NCBI GenBank assembly: GCA_035651755.1
Contig: DASRFA010000042.1
Span: forward strand, 1 to 64,000
DNA length: 64,000 nt
Origin: DASRFA01 sp035651755
GTDB lineage: Bacteria; Desulfobacterota; Binatia; UBA12015
Direction of reading: 5' to 3'
The notes under the pieces are model-generated. The model did no database searches and had not been told where the DNA came from. It worked only from the letters and a program-made list of their open reading frames with translations. Shown here one piece after another: positions 1 to 7,241 of this stretch (position 1 is its first letter; each line of letters starts with the position of its first letter). The position numbers and the translations under genes are program-made.

Positions 1-1
1 G

Positions 2-148
2 AAGACGGATCTGTCGAGGCTGCGGGCGCCGACGGAGCCGTGGGACGCGCCGCCGCGCTGGTTCCACGCGCCGGTCTGGTACGGCTACCGCCTGGTGCAG
101 GCCGCGCGTCGCGCCAACGTCCCGGGCCTCCGCAGCCCGGGTACCTGA
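2..148 (+). CDS. C-terminal end of an unidentified protein (cut by window start)
   Basis: Reading frame 2 is open from the window edge to a TGA at 146-148 and gives 48 residues, ending WYGYRLVQAARRANVPGLRS and four more residues. Codon third positions are GC-rich as in the neighbouring genes, and a perfect hairpin follows 12 nt after the stop, so I take it as the real 3' end of a gene that begins outside the window. No start codon or domain is visible and no function can be assigned. It converges on the CAP gene at 214. Confidence 0.55.
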   Translation, partial: KTDLSRLRAPTEPWDAPPRWFHAPVWYGYRLVQAARRANVPGLRSPGT

Positions 149-160
149 GACGCGGCCGCC

Positions 161-194
161 GCCGCGCACGCCGCCGACGTGCGGCGTGCGCGGC
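161..194. terminator. Bidirectional hairpin terminator between convergent genes
   Basis: A perfect 14-bp inverted repeat (161-174 and 181-194, loop CGACGT) lies between the stop of the truncated + gene (148) and the stop of the CAP gene on the other strand (214). There is no U-tract, so intrinsic termination is inferred from position and stem strength. Confidence 0.6.
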
Positions 195-213
195 GCGGTC
201 CGCGTCTACCGCA

Positions 214-1641
214 TCACCGGGCGGCGTATCGGCCCTGCGACCACCTGCCCTCGAGCGTCACGCTACGCGCGACCCCCTCGACCGTGATCGTGAGGGCCAC
301 CGGACCGTCCGACGCGTCCGGGATCGACTCGGTGTTCGAGAAGTATCGGACCAGCCAGGCTCCGGATTTCGCGCGCACGAAGCTCAGGTTCGGGCCGCGA
401 GTCGAGTAGCGGGCGCGGAACACCGCCCCCGTCGCGTTCTCGCGCAGGCACGGCGTGCCGCTGCACATGGTCGGCAGCGTTTCGGACCACGTCACTCCGC
501 CCGGGAACGAGAGCTTCACCTGGATGGGCGTGATGGTCGGGTCGAACGCGGCGTCGTCGAAGAGAGCGCTCAGGCGGATGACGCCCGTCCCGTCCGCCTG
601 ATCGATTGTCCGCATCATGACCTGCGGCTTGTCGAGATCGTCCTGGCTGTTCGGATCGGGCGTGGGAGTCGGTCCCGGTGCGGGCGTCGGGGTCGGCGTC
701 GGGCCGCCACCGGCGCCGCAGCTCGCCGTCGGTGCGGACGTCGTGCGCTCGGCGCACGAGCTGCCGCCGATCCCGACGAGGATCGCGCCCGAAGACGGCC
801 ACCGCACGACACGGCCGTCCGACCGCACGGCCTCGAACACGAGCGGGACGCAGCCGCTGCCGGGCAGCGTTCGCTTGGCGGCGTACGTCCCGTGGGTCGT
901 GCTGCCGTTCCGGAGCGCGAGCGGGATGCACGATGAACCGACGATCGCCCGCACGGCCTGGGGCGCGCCTCCGTGATAGTGGTAGTAGTTGACGATCAGA
1001 TCGCGGCTGTCGCCGCTCGCCCCGAGACGCGGCAGGACCGCGCCGGCCGGCAGGGTCGGCATCATCTCCTGGGCCACGAGGGCACGGAGTCCCATGTCCT
1101 CGGTCGCGAGGGGAAGCGTGCCGAAGTTGTCGTGCCCGATGGCGAACCCGGCTCCGAATTCGTTGATGCTGCCGTCCAGGAGATTCGCCCGGTGTCCGGA
1201 CGAGCTCATCCAGCCGCGGTGCATCGTCACCGGGTCGAGCAGCCCGGACCCGATGTTCTCCGCGAGGTAGTCCCAGTTCGGATAGTAGCTCCCGACGCGC
1301 GTGAACCAGCTGCCGCCGCCGCACGAGTTGTGCTGGAAGCAGCCGTTGGTGGCCATGTCGTCGGAATGCGCGCGCGCGGCGGCTGCGAGCGCATCGTTCC
1401 AGATGAGCGGCGGAACGACGGGCTCCGTACCTCCGTCGGCGGAGGGCTCGGCGCGGGATTCGTTGGTGAGAACGAGGAGGGCATACTCGTCATTCGTGGG
1501 GGGCCCAGCGGACGCCCACGCCGGGCTCGCGGCGACCGCCGCGAGAAGGAAAAAAGAAACTGCCGCCGACCCGCGTCTGCGACCGTGATTGCGGCTCCCG
1601 GGCCGCCCGCACCCCAGCCTGCCCCTCGACGTAAACCACAT
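214..1641 (-). CDS. Secreted CAP (SCP/PR-1) domain protein, paralogue 1
   Basis: 475 aa. A twin-Arg-rich N-terminus precedes a hydrophobic signal segment ending near PAWASA, so the protein is exported. The CAP domain follows and keeps the family's His/Glu set: HSDDM, LAENIGSG, SSGHRANLL and NEFGAG. After it come a second globular region with paired cysteines, a Pro/Thr linker of the PTPTPTP type, and a C-terminal domain of about 120 residues with a Cys pair (MCSGTPCLR). ATG 1641 is chosen because a G-rich Shine-Dalgarno (GGGGGGA) sits just upstream and the signal peptide begins here; longer in-frame extensions lack a signal. It is the last of three tandem paralogues on this strand. CAP proteins bind lipids, glycans or act as proteases; the substrate here is unknown. 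Confidence 0.85.
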   Translation of the reverse strand: MWFTSRGRLGCGRPGSRNHGRRRGSAAVSFFLLAAVAASPAWASAGPPTNDEYALLVLTNESRAEPSADGGTEPVVPPLIWNDALAAAARAHSDDMATNGCFQHNSCGGGSWFTRVGSYYPNWDYLAENIGSGLLDPVTMHRGWMSSSGHRANLLDGSINEFGAGFAIGHDNFGTLPLATEDMGLRALVAQEMMPTLPAGAVLPRLGASGDSRDLIVNYYHYHGGAPQAVRAIVGSSCIPLALRNGSTTHGTYAAKRTLPGSGCVPLVFEAVRSDGRVVRWPSSGAILVGIGGSSCAERTTSAPTASCGAGGGPTPTPTPAPGPTPTPDPNSQDDLDKPQVMMRTIDQADGTGVIRLSALFDDAAFDPTITPIQVKLSFPGGVTWSETLPTMCSGTPCLRENATGAVFRARYSTRGPNLSFVRAKSGAWLVRYFSNTESIPDASDGPVALTITVEGVARSVTLEGRWSQGRYAAR

Positions 1642-2006
1642 GCAAATCCCCCCAAAGGCCGGACCGTTGCCGGCCGTGTTCGTGTCCGGCTTCCCGATCG
1701 ACGGAAGCCGTGGCCGCGCTGGACACCGGAGTCGCTTGGGGTAGGGGCCTCGTGTTGAGAAGGTAGAAGTACTGGTCTCTCCTGCGCGGTCGCGGCAATC
1801 TGGCAAACCCCGCCGAGCGAGTCCAGTGATTAATTCTCTAGATTTGGCGGGGTCCGGCGCGCGCGAAGTGCTGCGCCGGTGCGAGATCGGCCGCCGCAGG
1901 GATGCGCGTGACGCGCGGAGTCGCCCCGGCCGGAGGACCGTATTCTTGCTTGCCCCGTTCGGGGCGACAGGACCGCCCGTGGAAATACGGGGATTTATGC
2001 CGCCCG
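1642..2006. other. 365-bp intergenic region between CAP paralogues 1 and 2
   Basis: No coding frame with a credible start is seen. It holds the G-rich ribosome binding site of the downstream CAP gene near 1645-1655, an AT-richer patch around 1826-1846 that could carry its promoter, and the small hairpin at 1952-1965. Its length suggests the downstream copy has its own promoter. Confidence 0.5.
1952..1965 (-). terminator. Short hairpin after CAP paralogue 2
   Basis: GCCCCG and CGGGGC form a compact 6-bp stem with a TT loop, 41 nt beyond the stop of the CAP gene ending at 2007. No T-run follows on the minus strand, so this is a weak terminator candidate. Confidence 0.35.
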
Positions 2007-3449
2007 CTACTCGGCGACGATCGCGCGCTTGACGGCCCGGGCGTTGAGGGTCGCCTCGCCGCTGTAGCCGCCTATCGATAGCGTGACGTCGAGCACGCCC
2101 GGAACGGCGCGCGGCGCGTCACCCGTCGACCAGAAGCGGAGCCGCCACCCGCCGCCCTCGGCGCGCATGAGCGAGAGGCCGGTTCCCTTGGCGTCGTAGC
2201 GCGATCGGTAGCCCCGGCCGCGGTTCGTCCGGCGGAGGCACGGACCGGCGCTGCAGTCCTTCGGAAGGACCTTGGACCAGCGCTCCCCGGCGGCGTTCAC
2301 GACGTCGATCACGACCTCGCTGCTCGCGGGCGCGAAGGCGGGATCGGGCGGAAGCACCGCCTGCAGCGCGATCTGCGACTGGGAGCGCGCGCGTCCGGCC
2401 GGCGCCGCGCCGCCCCGGAGCACGAGGCGCGTGTCGCGGAGGTCGGCATCCGTGCCGCCCGTCGAGCCCGGGTCGGGCGTCGGCGCCGGCGTCGGGCTCG
2501 GTGCGGGATCGGGGCCCGGGTCGCCGCAGTCCGCAGATGGGACCGCGACGGTGCGCTCGGCGCAATTCGACCCGGCGGCGCCGATGCCGACCAGGATCGC
2601 GCCGGTCTCCGGGAAGCGTGCGCGCCTCCCGTCCGATCGGATCGCTTCGAAGACGAGCGGGACGCAGCCGCTCCCGGAAACGGCGCGCGTCACCCCGTAG
2701 GTGCCGTGGTCGACTCGACCGGTCACGAGCGCGAGCGGGATGCAGCTGTCGCCGACCAGCGCCCGCACCGCATCGGGACGGCCGCCATTGTGGTGGAAAT
2801 AGTTCACGAGCAGCTTCCGCGGCTCGCCGGATCCGATGCGCGGGAGCACGGCGCCCGCGGGGATCGCGGGCAGCGCGTTCAGCGCGATCAGCCCGCGGCT
2901 CCCGAAGTCTTCCGTCCCGAGGCCGATCTCCCCGAAGTTGTTTCTGCCCGTGCCGATCCCGCCGCCGAACTCCGTGAACGCCCCGGACAGGATGTTCGCG
3001 CGATGGCCGGCGCTCCCCATCCAGCCCGCGTGCATGAGCTCGGGCGTGTTGACGACGCCGATGATGTTCTCTCCGAGCCAGCTCCAGCCCGAGTAGTAAC
3101 GGGTGATGCGGCGCGACCACGACTCCCCGTTGCACGAGTCGTGCTGGAAGCAGCCGTGCGCGCCCATGTCGTCGCTGTGCGCGCGTGCCGCCGCGGCGAG
3201 CCCGTCGTTCCAGATCATGGGCGGGACGACCGGGCTCGAGTACCCGAACGCCGACGGCTCCGATCGCGCCTGGTTGGCCAGGACGAGGAGCGCGATCTCG
3301 TCGTTCGTCGCCGGCCCGGGTGCGGCGCCGGCGGCGAGCGCGAGCGCGAGGAGCGCTCCCGCCGCGACCGCACCGATCGCGGCACGCACTCCGGCGCCGA
3401 ACCGTCTCGTGCCGGGAGAGTGGCTCGCCGTTGTCGCCTGCGATCCCAT
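2007..3449 (-). CDS. Secreted CAP (SCP/PR-1) domain protein, paralogue 2
   Basis: 480 aa with the same architecture as its two neighbours: basic N-terminus, hydrophobic signal (ALLALALAAGAAPG), CAP domain with HSDDM, LGENIIG, SAGHRANIL and TEFGGG, a middle domain, a short Pro/Thr linker and a C-terminal domain with the pair DCSAGPCLR. ATG 3449 has a strong AAGGGGGGA ribosome binding site four nucleotides upstream; the longer frame upstream has none. It diverges clearly from the flanking copies in the linker and C-terminal domain, so the duplication is not recent. Expected location is outside the cytoplasmic membrane. Function within the CAP superfamily is unknown. Confidence 0.85.
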   Translation of the reverse strand: MGSQATTASHSPGTRRFGAGVRAAIGAVAAGALLALALAAGAAPGPATNDEIALLVLANQARSEPSAFGYSSPVVPPMIWNDGLAAAARAHSDDMGAHGCFQHDSCNGESWSRRITRYYSGWSWLGENIIGVVNTPELMHAGWMGSAGHRANILSGAFTEFGGGIGTGRNNFGEIGLGTEDFGSRGLIALNALPAIPAGAVLPRIGSGEPRKLLVNYFHHNGGRPDAVRALVGDSCIPLALVTGRVDHGTYGVTRAVSGSGCVPLVFEAIRSDGRRARFPETGAILVGIGAAGSNCAERTVAVPSADCGDPGPDPAPSPTPAPTPDPGSTGGTDADLRDTRLVLRGGAAPAGRARSQSQIALQAVLPPDPAFAPASSEVVIDVVNAAGERWSKVLPKDCSAGPCLRRTNRGRGYRSRYDAKGTGLSLMRAEGGGWRLRFWSTGDAPRAVPGVLDVTLSIGGYSGEATLNARAVKRAIVAE

Positions 3450-3562
3450 GGTCCCCCCTTGCTGTCCGAGCGCGTGTGGCCGGCTCGGCTCGGCCGGCGC
3501 GCGTCCCCGCGGCACTCGGTCGTGTCGAGCCGGCCTTGGCGCAGTGCGCCGTCGATGCGGAG

Positions 3563-4975
3563 CTATCTGGCCGTCAGGCTCTGATCGCGGAGCTCGCCCG
3601 TCAGCTCCGTGGTGCCGGTCATGCCGGCGGCGGAGATCTCGAGCGTGACCGGACCGGGCGCGAGCCCGGCCAGCGTCTGGTTCGCCGCGGCGAGGCGGAG
3701 CCGCCAGATCCCGTTCTTCGCACGAAGCAGGGTCACCTTCGGCATGTCGTCGCCATAATCACCGAAGAGCATCGTCCCGCGGCGACTGGGCTTGAGGCAT
3801 GGTTTTCCGCCGCAGAGCGCGGGAAGGGTCCGCGACCACTCGCCGTTCGAGCCGTAGGCGACCGCGACGCGGATCGAGCCGGCCGTCGGATCGAAGCTCG
3901 GCGGGACCGCGAGGTTGGTGGTCAGGTTCACCCGTCCGTTGCTCGCATCCGCCCGTCCCGGCTTGAGGACGACGCGCGCGCCGCTCAGCGACACGCCGTC
4001 CGGTGCCGGCGTGGCGGTCGGGGTCGGTGCGGGCGTCGGGGTCGCGGTCGGGGTCGGGCTCGGGACGCCGCCGCCGCCGCAGTCCCGGGTCGGGACGTTG
4101 GTCGTGCGCTCGGCGCAGCTCGCCCCGCCGAAGGCGACCAGGATCGCTTCGCTCTCCGGCCAGCGGTAGCGCGCGCCGTCGGAGCGGATCGCCTCGAAGA
4201 CGAGCGGAACGCAGCCGCTGCCGCTCAGGGCGCGCTGCGCGCGATACGTGCCGTGCGTCGGCGTCCCCTGCGCGAGCGTCATGTCGACGCAGGTGGAGCC
4301 GACGATCGCGCGGACCGCCCGCGGCGGCCCGCCGTGGGCGTGGAAGTAGTTGACGAGCAGCTCGCGCTGCTCGCTCGGCGTCCCTTGGCGCGGAAGGATG
4401 CAGCCCGCGGGAAGCGTCGGGATCATCTCCTGGGGCACCAGCGACCGCATCCCCAGGTCCTCGGTCGCCATCGGGAACGGCCCGAAGTTGTCGGTGCCGC
4501 TCCCGATCGCGGCGCCGAACTCGTTGAAGGGGCCGAGGAGGTTGGCGCGATGGTCGGGCGACCTCATCCACCCCTGGTGGAGCCAGCGCGGATCGTTCGT
4601 TCCCGATCCGATGTTCTCGCCGAGCCACTGCCAGCCCGGATAGAACTGGCTGACGCGCGTCGACCACCGCGTCCCGTTGCACGAGTTGTGCTGGAAGCAG
4701 CCGGGATGCGCGGCCATGTCGTCGGTGTGCGCTTGCGCCGCGGCGGCCAGAGCGTCGTTCCACCACATCGGCAGCTGGACGGGCTCGGTGCCTCCGTCAG
4801 CTGAAGGATTTGCGCGCGACTGGTTCGCGAGAACCAGCAGCGCGACCTCGTCGTTCGTCGGCGTTCGCGCCGCGGGGACGCTTGCCGCAGCGATCGTCGA
4901 AGCGGCCGCGATCAGAGAGACCGCGATCGACGACGCTTTCCGCCCGCTCCTCCAGACCGCCTCACACCACCCCAT
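3563..4975 (-). CDS. Secreted CAP (SCP/PR-1) domain protein, paralogue 3
   Basis: 470 aa. The N-terminus has a signal peptide (hydrophobic stretch around SSIAVSLIAAASTIAAAS). The CAP domain carries HTDDM, LGENIGSG, SPDHRANLL and NEFGAA, with cysteines at GCFQHNSCNG shared by all three paralogues. A long PTPTATPTPAPTPTATP linker, the longest of the three, leads to a C-terminal domain with LCGGKPCLK. ATG 4975 follows a TCTGGGGGGACG ribosome binding site. It is the first gene of the three on this strand; 113 bp separate it from the next copy, so cotranscription with that copy is possible. Confidence 0.85.
   Translation of the reverse strand: MGWCEAVWRSGRKASSIAVSLIAAASTIAAASVPAARTPTNDEVALLVLANQSRANPSADGGTEPVQLPMWWNDALAAAAQAHTDDMAAHPGCFQHNSCNGTRWSTRVSQFYPGWQWLGENIGSGTNDPRWLHQGWMRSPDHRANLLGPFNEFGAAIGSGTDNFGPFPMATEDLGMRSLVPQEMIPTLPAGCILPRQGTPSEQRELLVNYFHAHGGPPRAVRAIVGSTCVDMTLAQGTPTHGTYRAQRALSGSGCVPLVFEAIRSDGARYRWPESEAILVAFGGASCAERTTNVPTRDCGGGGVPSPTPTATPTPAPTPTATPAPDGVSLSGARVVLKPGRADASNGRVNLTTNLAVPPSFDPTAGSIRVAVAYGSNGEWSRTLPALCGGKPCLKPSRRGTMLFGDYGDDMPKVTLLRAKNGIWRLRLAAANQTLAGLAPGPVTLEISAAGMTGTTELTGELRDQSLTAR
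4013..4067 (-). repeat. Low-complexity GTCGGGGTC repeat encoding the Pro/Thr linker
   Basis: Near-tandem GTCGG(G/T)(G/C) units on the + strand encode the PTPTATP-type linker on the minus strand. Shorter versions occur in the other two CAP genes near 660-705 and 2465-2520. This is coding slippage-prone sequence, not a mobile repeat. Confidence 0.6.
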
Positions 4976-5410
4976 CTTCGTCCCCCCAGACGCGGGCGCT
5001 TCCGGCTGCGCCACCTTCCGGCGGGAACGGCTGCAACCGAGGTGCCACGAATGCGGGGCACCTCGGGGGAACGGCTTGCGAAGGCAGGTGAAGCGCTAGG
5101 TCACGCCGCAGTGCCCCTGTGCGGCGCAGAAGCGGCTGCGCAGGCGTTTCGCCGAGCGGTGCTCTACGGCGCCGACTTCACTGAGAAGATGAGCATTCGC
5201 ATCGTGCGCGACGAGCCGCCGCGTACGCGGCGGCGGGGCGCATCTCGCGCCGGCCCGAGCCTCGTGCGCTCCCCGGGGCAGTCGACGAATCCGTACCGGC
5301 GCGCGCGTCGCTGTGACAGGATTGTGACGGTCGCGCTCGATCGCGCTCCCGCGGGAGGGAGGGCGCGGGGTGCGAGCGCACGGCGTACCGCGTAGCGAGC
5401 TCGGAAGCGA

Positions 5411-5443
5411 AGGCGGGCGGATCGACTGCCGACCCGCCCGCCT
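5411..5443 (-). terminator. Hairpin downstream of the Cys-rich secreted protein (distal)
   Basis: A perfect 10-bp inverted repeat, AGGCGGGCGG at 5411-5420 and its complement at 5434-5443, with a 13-nt loop. It is the second of two hairpins after the stop at 5507 on the minus strand. Confidence 0.5.
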
Positions 5444-5458
5444 GAAACGAAGGAATCC

Positions 5459-5485
5459 GGGGGCCCACCCGGCTGGGGGGCCCCC
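5459..5485 (-). terminator. Hairpin downstream of the Cys-rich secreted protein (proximal)
   Basis: GGGGGCCC at 5459-5466 pairs with GGGCCCCC at 5478-5485 across an 11-nt loop, 21 nt past the stop codon. On the minus strand it is followed by GGATTCCTT, a poor U-tract. Together with the distal hairpin it looks like a tandem terminator. Confidence 0.6.
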
Positions 5486-5506
5486 GCAGCGCCGATCAGT
5501 TGCCGA

Positions 5507-6574
5507 TCAGTGCTTGTTGAGCTGCCAGCCGAACGTCCTGCGGTCCCAGAGCTCGGTCAGGGGGCCGAAGGTGGATCCGCCGATCGAGAACGTGGTCGTC
5601 ATCGTCGGCTTGTCCGGGTTCGTGGTGTTGGTCTGGAGCCCGTTCGCGTAGGCCTGGATGTCGATCCGGAACGCGTTCGGGACGTTGTCGCGCTGCGCCG
5701 CCTTGATGAAGGCGATGCCGCCCGCGTTCTGCGCATTGGGGTCCGAGTACGTCCAGACGTTCGACTGCGCGACGAAGCTGTTCGCCGGTAGCTGGAAGAG
5801 CGCTTGTGGGTTCAAGAGCTCACCCATCGCGTTCTTCAGCGACAGCGTGAACGGTGCCGAGTTCGGATCCCAGCCGTTCGGGACGGTCACAATGATGTGG
5901 TACTCGAAGAAGTCCGGCCCGTTCTGCTTGAAGATGATCTTGTTCGGGCAGAGGTGCGGGCAGTTGCCGCCGCCGCCGCCGCCGAAGTTCAGGCGCGAGC
6001 AGCCCTGAGCCTCGCACTGCACGCAGGCGCCCTGGTTGCACGCCTGAACGCCGCAGATGTCCGTCTGGCCTCGGATGCTGAGGGTGCCCGGCGGATTGTT
6101 CGGGTCGATGTTCACGGCCTTGAGCGTGAACTGCGCCACCTGCACCTTGTTGTTGGGCGCCGCCGGCACGCTGATGGCCGAGCCGAGCGTGATGACCACG
6201 TCGTTCGTGCCCATGAGCGCGCAGCTCGTGACCGCCGGGTCCTTCGTGTCGCAGCCGCCCGCACCGCCCGGAACGAACTGAAGGTGCTGCGTGTCCACCG
6301 CGGTGCAACCGCAGTCGGTGCAGCCGAACGTGACCGTGATCGCACCCGACACGGTCGCCGGCAGCGAGTTTGCGGCGAGGTCCGAGCTCGTGTTCGTTGC
6401 GAACACCGTGACCTGGACCGTCTGGTTGTTGGCGAGGTTTGCCGCGGTGGCCGGAACCACCTGCAGCGAAGCGCTCGTCTGTACGCCCTGGGCTCGCGCA
6501 CTCATGGGGACGAGTAAACCCAGAGCCAACGTGACACCCGTCGCCCACCGAACCATGCGAACTAGCCCTCTCAT
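5507..6574 (-). CDS. Secreted Cys-rich protein of unknown function
   Basis: 355 aa. ATG 6574 follows an AAAGGAG ribosome binding site and starts a clear signal peptide (TGVTLALGLLVPMSARAQG). The mature N-terminal half reads like a beta-sandwich (LQVVPATAANLANNQTVQVT ...) and contains a Cys cluster CTDCGC; the centre has CGVQACNQGACVQCEAQGC followed by a Gly run and CPHLCP, so metal binding or several disulfides are likely. The first domain is loosely reminiscent of cohesin-like or surface-adhesion folds, but I cannot name a family. The C-terminus is LWDRRTFGWQLNKH, with no sorting motif. It is monocistronic, with two hairpins behind it. Confidence 0.8.
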   Translation of the reverse strand: MRGLVRMVRWATGVTLALGLLVPMSARAQGVQTSASLQVVPATAANLANNQTVQVTVFATNTSSDLAANSLPATVSGAITVTFGCTDCGCTAVDTQHLQFVPGGAGGCDTKDPAVTSCALMGTNDVVITLGSAISVPAAPNNKVQVAQFTLKAVNIDPNNPPGTLSIRGQTDICGVQACNQGACVQCEAQGCSRLNFGGGGGGNCPHLCPNKIIFKQNGPDFFEYHIIVTVPNGWDPNSAPFTLSLKNAMGELLNPQALFQLPANSFVAQSNVWTYSDPNAQNAGGIAFIKAAQRDNVPNAFRIDIQAYANGLQTNTTNPDKPTMTTTFSIGGSTFGPLTELWDRRTFGWQLNKH

Positions 6575-6976
6575 CTCTTGGTGCTCCTTTCGCGCCCCTC
6601 GCGGTTTTCGAATTGCCTCGATCGATGTGCGGAGTCTCGGAACGGCCGACCAGTCGCGGCAGCGCATGACACTCGGCCGCACGCGCCATATAGACGAATC
6701 CAGGGGGTGGTTTTTTGCGGGAGAATCGTCCACGCTCGTCGTATCCATCCGGTCAGGCGGAAGTCAACAGATTTCTCTCAGCAACGCCGATAGGTTCCGC
6801 ACACCTCCCGGCTTTGCCCTCCGCGTCATCGCGTCAGTCGTTTCGGATCTCCACTTCCCTACGAAGTCGGGCCCCCTCGTGGAGAAGGCGTTCAGTCGCG
6901 GTGAACAATGTTCACCGCGTGCTCGCGTCCGGGGCGTCTGCTTTCCTGTTCCCGCGGTCGGAGCCTGGAGGGGTCG
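6575..6976. other. 402-bp divergent promoter region
   Basis: It separates the secreted protein (minus) from the small membrane protein/SGNH operon (plus). The only strong signal is the 23-bp perfect palindrome at 6897-6919. AT-richer sequence around 6700-6785 is where a promoter for the minus-strand gene could lie. No gene seen. Confidence 0.5.
6897..6919. promoter_or_regulatory. Operator-like palindrome upstream of the small membrane protein/SGNH operon
   Basis: CGCGGTGAAC - AAT - GTTCACCGCG is a perfect 10-bp inverted repeat with a 3-bp spacer, 57 bp before the start at 6977. Its size and symmetry fit a dimeric repressor or activator site. No regulator gene is adjacent, so the binding protein is unknown. 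Confidence 0.55.
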
Positions 6977-7207
6977 ATGTTGCGAGCGGGCAAGTCGCGC
7001 GAGGAGGTTCTCCTCTTCCTGCACCGGTTCGGCGAGGTGATGGGGAACGTCGTCCTGGGTGCCCTCTATTTCCTCCTGCTCGGGCCGGTCGCGCTGGTCG
7101 CTCGACTCCTCTCCGACCCGCTCCGGGCGAAGCCGCCCGCGGGCTCGTCGCTCGTCCCATGGCGGCGGGCGAACGAGACGATCGCGGCCGCCCGACGACA
7201 AGGATGA
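6977..7207 (+). CDS. Small membrane protein (SxtJ/DUF5989-like)
   Basis: 76 aa. ATG 6977 has a GGAGGGG ribosome binding site. A basic/amphipathic N-terminus (LRAGKSREEVLLFLHRFGEV) is followed by one hydrophobic segment, about residues 23-46 (NVVLGALYFLLLGPVALVAR), then a polar tail. Small proteins of this look are commonly found with carbamoyltransferases and SGNH hydrolases in bacterial glycan or natural-product loci (SxtJ and DUF5989 groups), which matches this neighbourhood. The exact family is not certain. It is the first gene of a two-gene operon with the SGNH hydrolase 34 nt downstream. Confidence 0.7.
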   Translation: MLRAGKSREEVLLFLHRFGEVMGNVVLGALYFLLLGPVALVARLLSDPLRAKPPAGSSLVPWRRANETIAAARRQG

Positions 7208-7241
7208 AGCTTCCCCGCGCGACGCGCAGAAAACGTCGCCC

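Larger units (their letters stand above)
4976..5506. other. 531-bp gene-free stretch with two hairpins
   Basis: Frames here lack ribosome binding sites and codon bias. It carries the upstream region of CAP paralogue 3 and, near its right end, two strong hairpins (5411-5443 and 5459-5485) downstream of the Cys-rich secreted protein. Nothing else recognisable. Confidence 0.5.

Noticed and set aside
655..705. GTCGGGGTC-type tandem repeat as a CRISPR or mobile repeat
   Set aside because: It encodes the Pro/Thr linker of a CAP protein in frame, as in the two paralogues.
5042..5395. 117-residue open frame in the gene-free region after CAP paralogue 3
   Set aside because: Arg/Ala-rich, no ribosome binding site, no domain, no neighbour logic.
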